A stretch of DNA of 64,000 nt. Origin: Trichoplusia ni (taxonomy: Eukaryota; Arthropoda; Insecta; Lepidoptera; Noctuidae). Location: assembly GCF_003590095.1 (NCBI RefSeq), contig NC_039494.1, positions 1-64,000 on the forward strand, given 5' to 3'. The position numbers and the translations under genes were made by a program. Each line of letters starts with the position of its first letter. Within the stretch, counting starts at the first letter, position 1. The notes beneath the pieces are model-generated. The model did no database searches. It was not told the DNA's origin and saw only the letters and a program-made list of their open reading frames with translations. Below, piece after piece: positions 60,434 through 64,000 of this stretch.

Positions 60434-62906
60434 ATGGACTGTGTTTTAAAGGTGAGAATTGTTTGATAATATTTAATCTTAGTCAAATAAAGTGAAATAA
60501 TAATCATGTTATACTTTTTATGTATGTAATAACAATGACGTTAATTTGTTTCGTATGCTTTAAAAATAATATCAGAAAGTAGTTTTTCTATGAGTACAGG
60601 ATAATATATTATTATATTGCAAGGATTGCTGACTATGAACTAATAGGTGAAAATCTTAAATAACTCTTCCTAGTTTATTCTTGAGATATTCTTAATAGGA
60701 ATGCCAAAGTATTTAGCTAGGGAATAATTGTTAATATTCTAATGCAAAAACGCTAGCCTGTGTTAAAAGTTCCAAAAATTTGCGTTAAAACTTAGCTTTA
60801 AGTTTTGCATGATTGTTTAAATAATTGTTTTAAGTATTCATTTTTAAACATGTCTGCATTCTCTTAACGTAATCCATGATGATGGAGCAGTTTTGTCCAA
60901 AACATTTTAAAAGAGTTTAATGTAATCACTTTTTTGAGCTTTACATAATCGATATTTACGACTACTTTTTATATTGTTTTACTATACTTTGGGAATACCT
61001 AAAACATACCCAATAAATTAAGGCAACTGAACAAAAAACTGCAATTAAAACATTAGTTTTTTTGCGAGCATGCGTATAATACGGACGTTTAACTAATGGC
61101 GGGTATTACTCAAACTGACATAAATGTACACTAATGTGCGCGTGAGTCGTGAAATAAATGCTTATTATTTTGCCGGCATACTGTCTGTAGGTATTATGAG
61201 CTTTAACAGTTGCCGGCGTGGAAGTGAGAGGTCGTAATAAACAGTGTATCGCTCTCTCGCTTATATAATTAATGCTGGTTATAATTTTCATGGCATAGCA
61301 TAACACAATTTAAATAGTTTTCATGGATCTATCGTGGATTAAAGTTGAAATATGGGGTAAGGCCGATGATAAGTGGTAATATCATAGCGGGTGAGGAAGG
61401 AAGATGCAAGACCAGTCGACGGCATGTATTGCGCCATCAAGCTTCCACAACCAAGTGAGGGTATTCCAAAAATAATTAGCACATTGTAATAAAAGGCTAT
61501 TTTGTTTTTCAGATTTTCTTAGTGGTCTCTTGCTTGGCCGCAGTACAGTCGGCGCCCAAACAGAAGAGGCTCACAGTCGCTGAGAATGAACCGAATCATT
61601 ATTACAATAACAACGATGGTAAGAAATGAATAAACGTGTGTCTCAAAACATCCGTGTTGATTCGCAAATGGTCTTAAAGTCCGTTGCTGATGTCTTTCGT
61701 CTGATTTATTATACTTTTCCTAATTCAATTTCCCACTTGTAGTGGAGAAATATAATTTCTACTCCTCTTTATTGCCGATTAGTTGTTTCGGTTTCCAAAA
61801 TTGACAATCGATTTCCTCGGAAGCATCCAACTTAAGTGATAGTTGTTTACATTGGTTAGATCCAGCTCGTCCTTTTACTATCCCAAAACTGCCTGACTGC
61901 ATTGTAGACTAATTAAAAAAGTCCAAATCGGCCGAAAGGTAAAATAAAGATCGCTTTGCCAAGAAAAGACAAAAACAGCTTTTGGTCTTAGACGAAAACC
62001 AATACTATCACATTTCTATATATTCCAGGTCATGGAATATATTCCTTTGGTTACGACGTATCAGATGTCGCAACTGGGAACACTCAGTACCGCTCAGAGC
62101 AGCGTTACTCCAATGGCACGGTTACTGGCGGCTATGGTTACGTAGACCCGAATGGTGTACCACGGAGGTTTCGGTATATTGCCGATAAACTTGGTTATAG
62201 GTGAGAATATATTGTTTTGTTTTATCTTCATCATCAGCCCGTTACAACTGGCATTCAGACATGCCTACTTTGGTCATTGGAAAATTTAATAGAATTCTGC
62301 CGTGGGGAGGAATGGTTTAATACACCGTAGTTTTCTACGTTCCTTTTTGCTGGTTACCAGTCATTGGCTGGCTTTCATTGTTTGCAAACTGCAGCACAGA
62401 AAAACATTTACCCGTTGAAAAATAATAATAGATTTCCTCCGCTGACATGGCGAAATGGCGGGAAGGCAAAAGCAGTAAAGCAATTGCAGATTTACGCTAA
62501 AAATATTGAACATAACACAAATTAACAACTTATTACACATACCTTATAATATTTACAATTCTTTATTTTGAAAGATATTAATACGGCATATACCGCCTTT
62601 AAACCAAATATACATTCGCGATCAGTACTTATTGCTATTGGGGTTTTCAAGGCGCTGCCGTACTAACCCGCAAAGAAGTATCTTTACTTTAAATGAACTT
62701 CCTTATTTAAAATACATTATGTCATTTCTTGCAGGGTATTCCCAGACTTACAAAGGAATCAACCCTACGTCTTACCTCATTCTGGGACCGAAGCTACTGA
62801 GTCATCCATCACTTGGACAAGACCTCCAAAACCTTACAAGAACAAAGTTATCAACAACTTTGTTGCACAACTTGGCACAATATTTGCTAAAAATAGTCTC
62901 ATTTGA
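60434..62906 (+). CDS. Secreted RR-type (RR-1-like) cuticular protein
   Basis: Four coding exons: 60434-60451, 61513-61618, 62029-62200 and 62735-62906; phases 0, 1, 2; 155 residues. As in the other cuticle genes, exon 1 encodes just six residues of the signal peptide, completed by IFLVVSCLAAVQSA in exon 2. After a polar linker with NHYYNNND, exon 3 carries a chitin_bind_4 domain: IYSFGYDVSDVATGNTQYRS, NGTVTGGYGYVDPNGVPRRF, RYIADKLGYRVF. The spacing and acidic, non-His-rich character are closer to RR-1 than RR-2, though class is uncertain. The C-terminal 50 residues (ending FVAQLGTIFAKNSLI) are not a family feature I know; they follow a clean acceptor and close in frame. The neighbour downstream has the same RR-domain intron and phase, so the two are tandem duplicates. 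Confidence 0.88.
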
Positions 62907-63177
62907 AAACAATTTGTTGACCCACCTTTGAGTCGTAAAGCATTTAATTTTGTTCATCATTTTCACTTTAGTTTTTAATTATTTATTTAATATTTAATTT
63001 AAAGCCGGCAACTATTCATTTCATTTTTCGATTCTTATTCTTCATTTATATCTTCTTCATCATCATTATTATCATTTGCTTCAACTAGTTTTCCATTATC
63101 CTTTAGAATTAATTATATTTTTCATGACCCTTCAATATTCTCGTTACTAAAAGCGCATCGCATTACTTCATATTGAA

Positions 63178-63183
63178 AATAAA
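63178..63183 (+). terminator. Possible poly(A) signal
   Basis: AATAAA lies 272 bases after the stop codon of the preceding cuticle gene and 172 bases before the next start codon. Confidence 0.45.
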
Positions 63184-63354
63184 GTTTGCTATATTGTGCA
63201 AAAAAATGTTTCTATTAACTATTCAAACTAAAAAGGTTGTAACAGATAAAATGCTAAAAGAAATTAGAAGAATAAAACTAAGTGGCACTGTCAAGGAATT
63301 GTGAGACAGAATGAAACATTTCTAAGTGTGAATTGTTTTTGATATTTTACTGCA

Positions 63355-64000
63355 ATGAAGTGCATCAAGTCGAATAAAAAGCATTTGTTCAATTTATGTG
63401 TGTTTCCTTTGGTCTTGTTTACAACTGTAAAATGTAAGTTTTAAAATAAATGGAGTATAGAAAATCATCATATAAGGACCAAGTCGTCAGATACTGTCGA
63501 CAAAGAATATAGTATTGTACTCATGTACAGAATTGTATTTGGTCCAAACTAAAATAAGCAAGTGGTCATAGACATTTACTTTGCTTTCTAGGTTATCCTA
63601 CAGGAAAATCAGATTTAGACACTCAACCAGAATTAAGGGATGAGAAACACTTTCCCAATGGAACTGTGGTTGGGAAATACACATACATGGATAATGAAGG
63701 GAATCCCATACAAGTCAAGTATTACGCGGATGACTCGAGTTACGGGTAAAACATAGTTTTGTTAATTTTAGTATTTGTAAATTCGAATAGAAAACCAGGT
63801 GATCAGTATGATATAATATAAATTGCAAGTAGCTTAGTTATATAGGTAACCCAATTACAGTTTTAGATACTATTGACAATGTATCAACAGAAATTAGAAA
63901 GTTAATCGTAATGAACGTAATAATGTAGTGATATTTTAACCTAACCTAACTGTATTCTTTGGGTATATTACAGGGTTGAATTAAAAAGTGTCAAAGTAGT
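63355..64000 (+). CDS. Secreted RR-type cuticular protein, 3' end beyond the window
   Basis: Three coding exons are visible: 63355-63433, 63592-63745 and 63974 to the window edge; phases 1 and 2. Exon 1 is a 26-codon frame whose hydrophobic core LFNLCVFPLVLFTTV makes a signal peptide, followed by a perfect GTAAGT donor. Exon 2 encodes YPTGKSDLDTQPELRDEKHF, then NGTVVGKYTYMDNEGNPIQV and KYYADDSSYG, a chitin_bind_4 core; exon 3 continues VELKSVKV. The phase-2 intron splitting the glycine codon after SSY is at the same place as in the preceding gene, and the motif NGTV-x-G-x-Y-x-Y-x-D-x2-G-x-P is shared. The exons give no long open frame and are easy to miss. The stop codon lies outside the window. 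Confidence 0.82.

Noticed and set aside
62632..62931. 99-codon plus-strand frame starting before 62735
   Set aside because: It is in a different frame from the spliced exon 62735-62906, which continues the RR protein after a GCAG acceptor.

Overview
The window is AT-rich animal nuclear DNA. It is most likely from a moth or butterfly (Lepidoptera). Its genes are split by introns with GT/AG borders. It carries four Rebers-Riddiford (RR) cuticular protein genes, found only in arthropods, and one promoter with the arthropod TCAGTY initiator next to a TATA box. The dispersed repeats (Helitron-like ends, 5S-like and tRNA-like SINEs, an R1-type LINE, a Penelope fragment, hAT miniatures) resemble families I know from lepidopteran genomes. 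The order-level assignment is inference. All exon models were built by hand from splice sites, and every reading phase closes.

Layout. 1-15,290: no gene found; dispersed repeat copies and a few short GC-richer islands, perhaps regulatory or part of a very large intron. 15,327-16,082 (+): intronless mitochondrial ribosomal protein L47. 16,506-19,669 (-): a six-exon gene for a 604-residue, probably nuclear protein I do not recognise, convergent with mRpL47. 20,870-22,603 (+): a four-exon RR-2 cuticular protein gene with a clear promoter. 22,773-35,084 (-): three head-to-tail stomatin (SPFH/band 7) paralogues of seven coding exons each, with the same intron phases and spacers of only about 250 bp. 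35,085-50,315: gene-poor DNA rich in mobile elements (a hAT miniature with a nested repeat, another MITE, a 5S-like SINE, Helitrons, a Penelope fragment). 50,381-56,375 (+): a five-exon RR-2 cuticular protein gene whose introns hold a 5'-truncated R1-type LINE with its target-site duplication. 56,376-60,433: no gene found. 60,434-62,906 and 63,355 to the window end (+): two tandem secreted RR proteins with the same RR-domain intron; the second is cut by the window edge.

How the genes relate. The four cuticular protein genes should feed secreted chitin-binding proteins into the exoskeleton. The stomatin paralogues should form oligomers on the inner face of the plasma membrane and modulate channels or transporters. 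mRpL47 serves the mitochondrial large ribosomal subunit. Nothing in the sequence links these groups functionally. The clustering reflects tandem duplication (stomatins, the last two cuticle genes) plus ordinary synteny.
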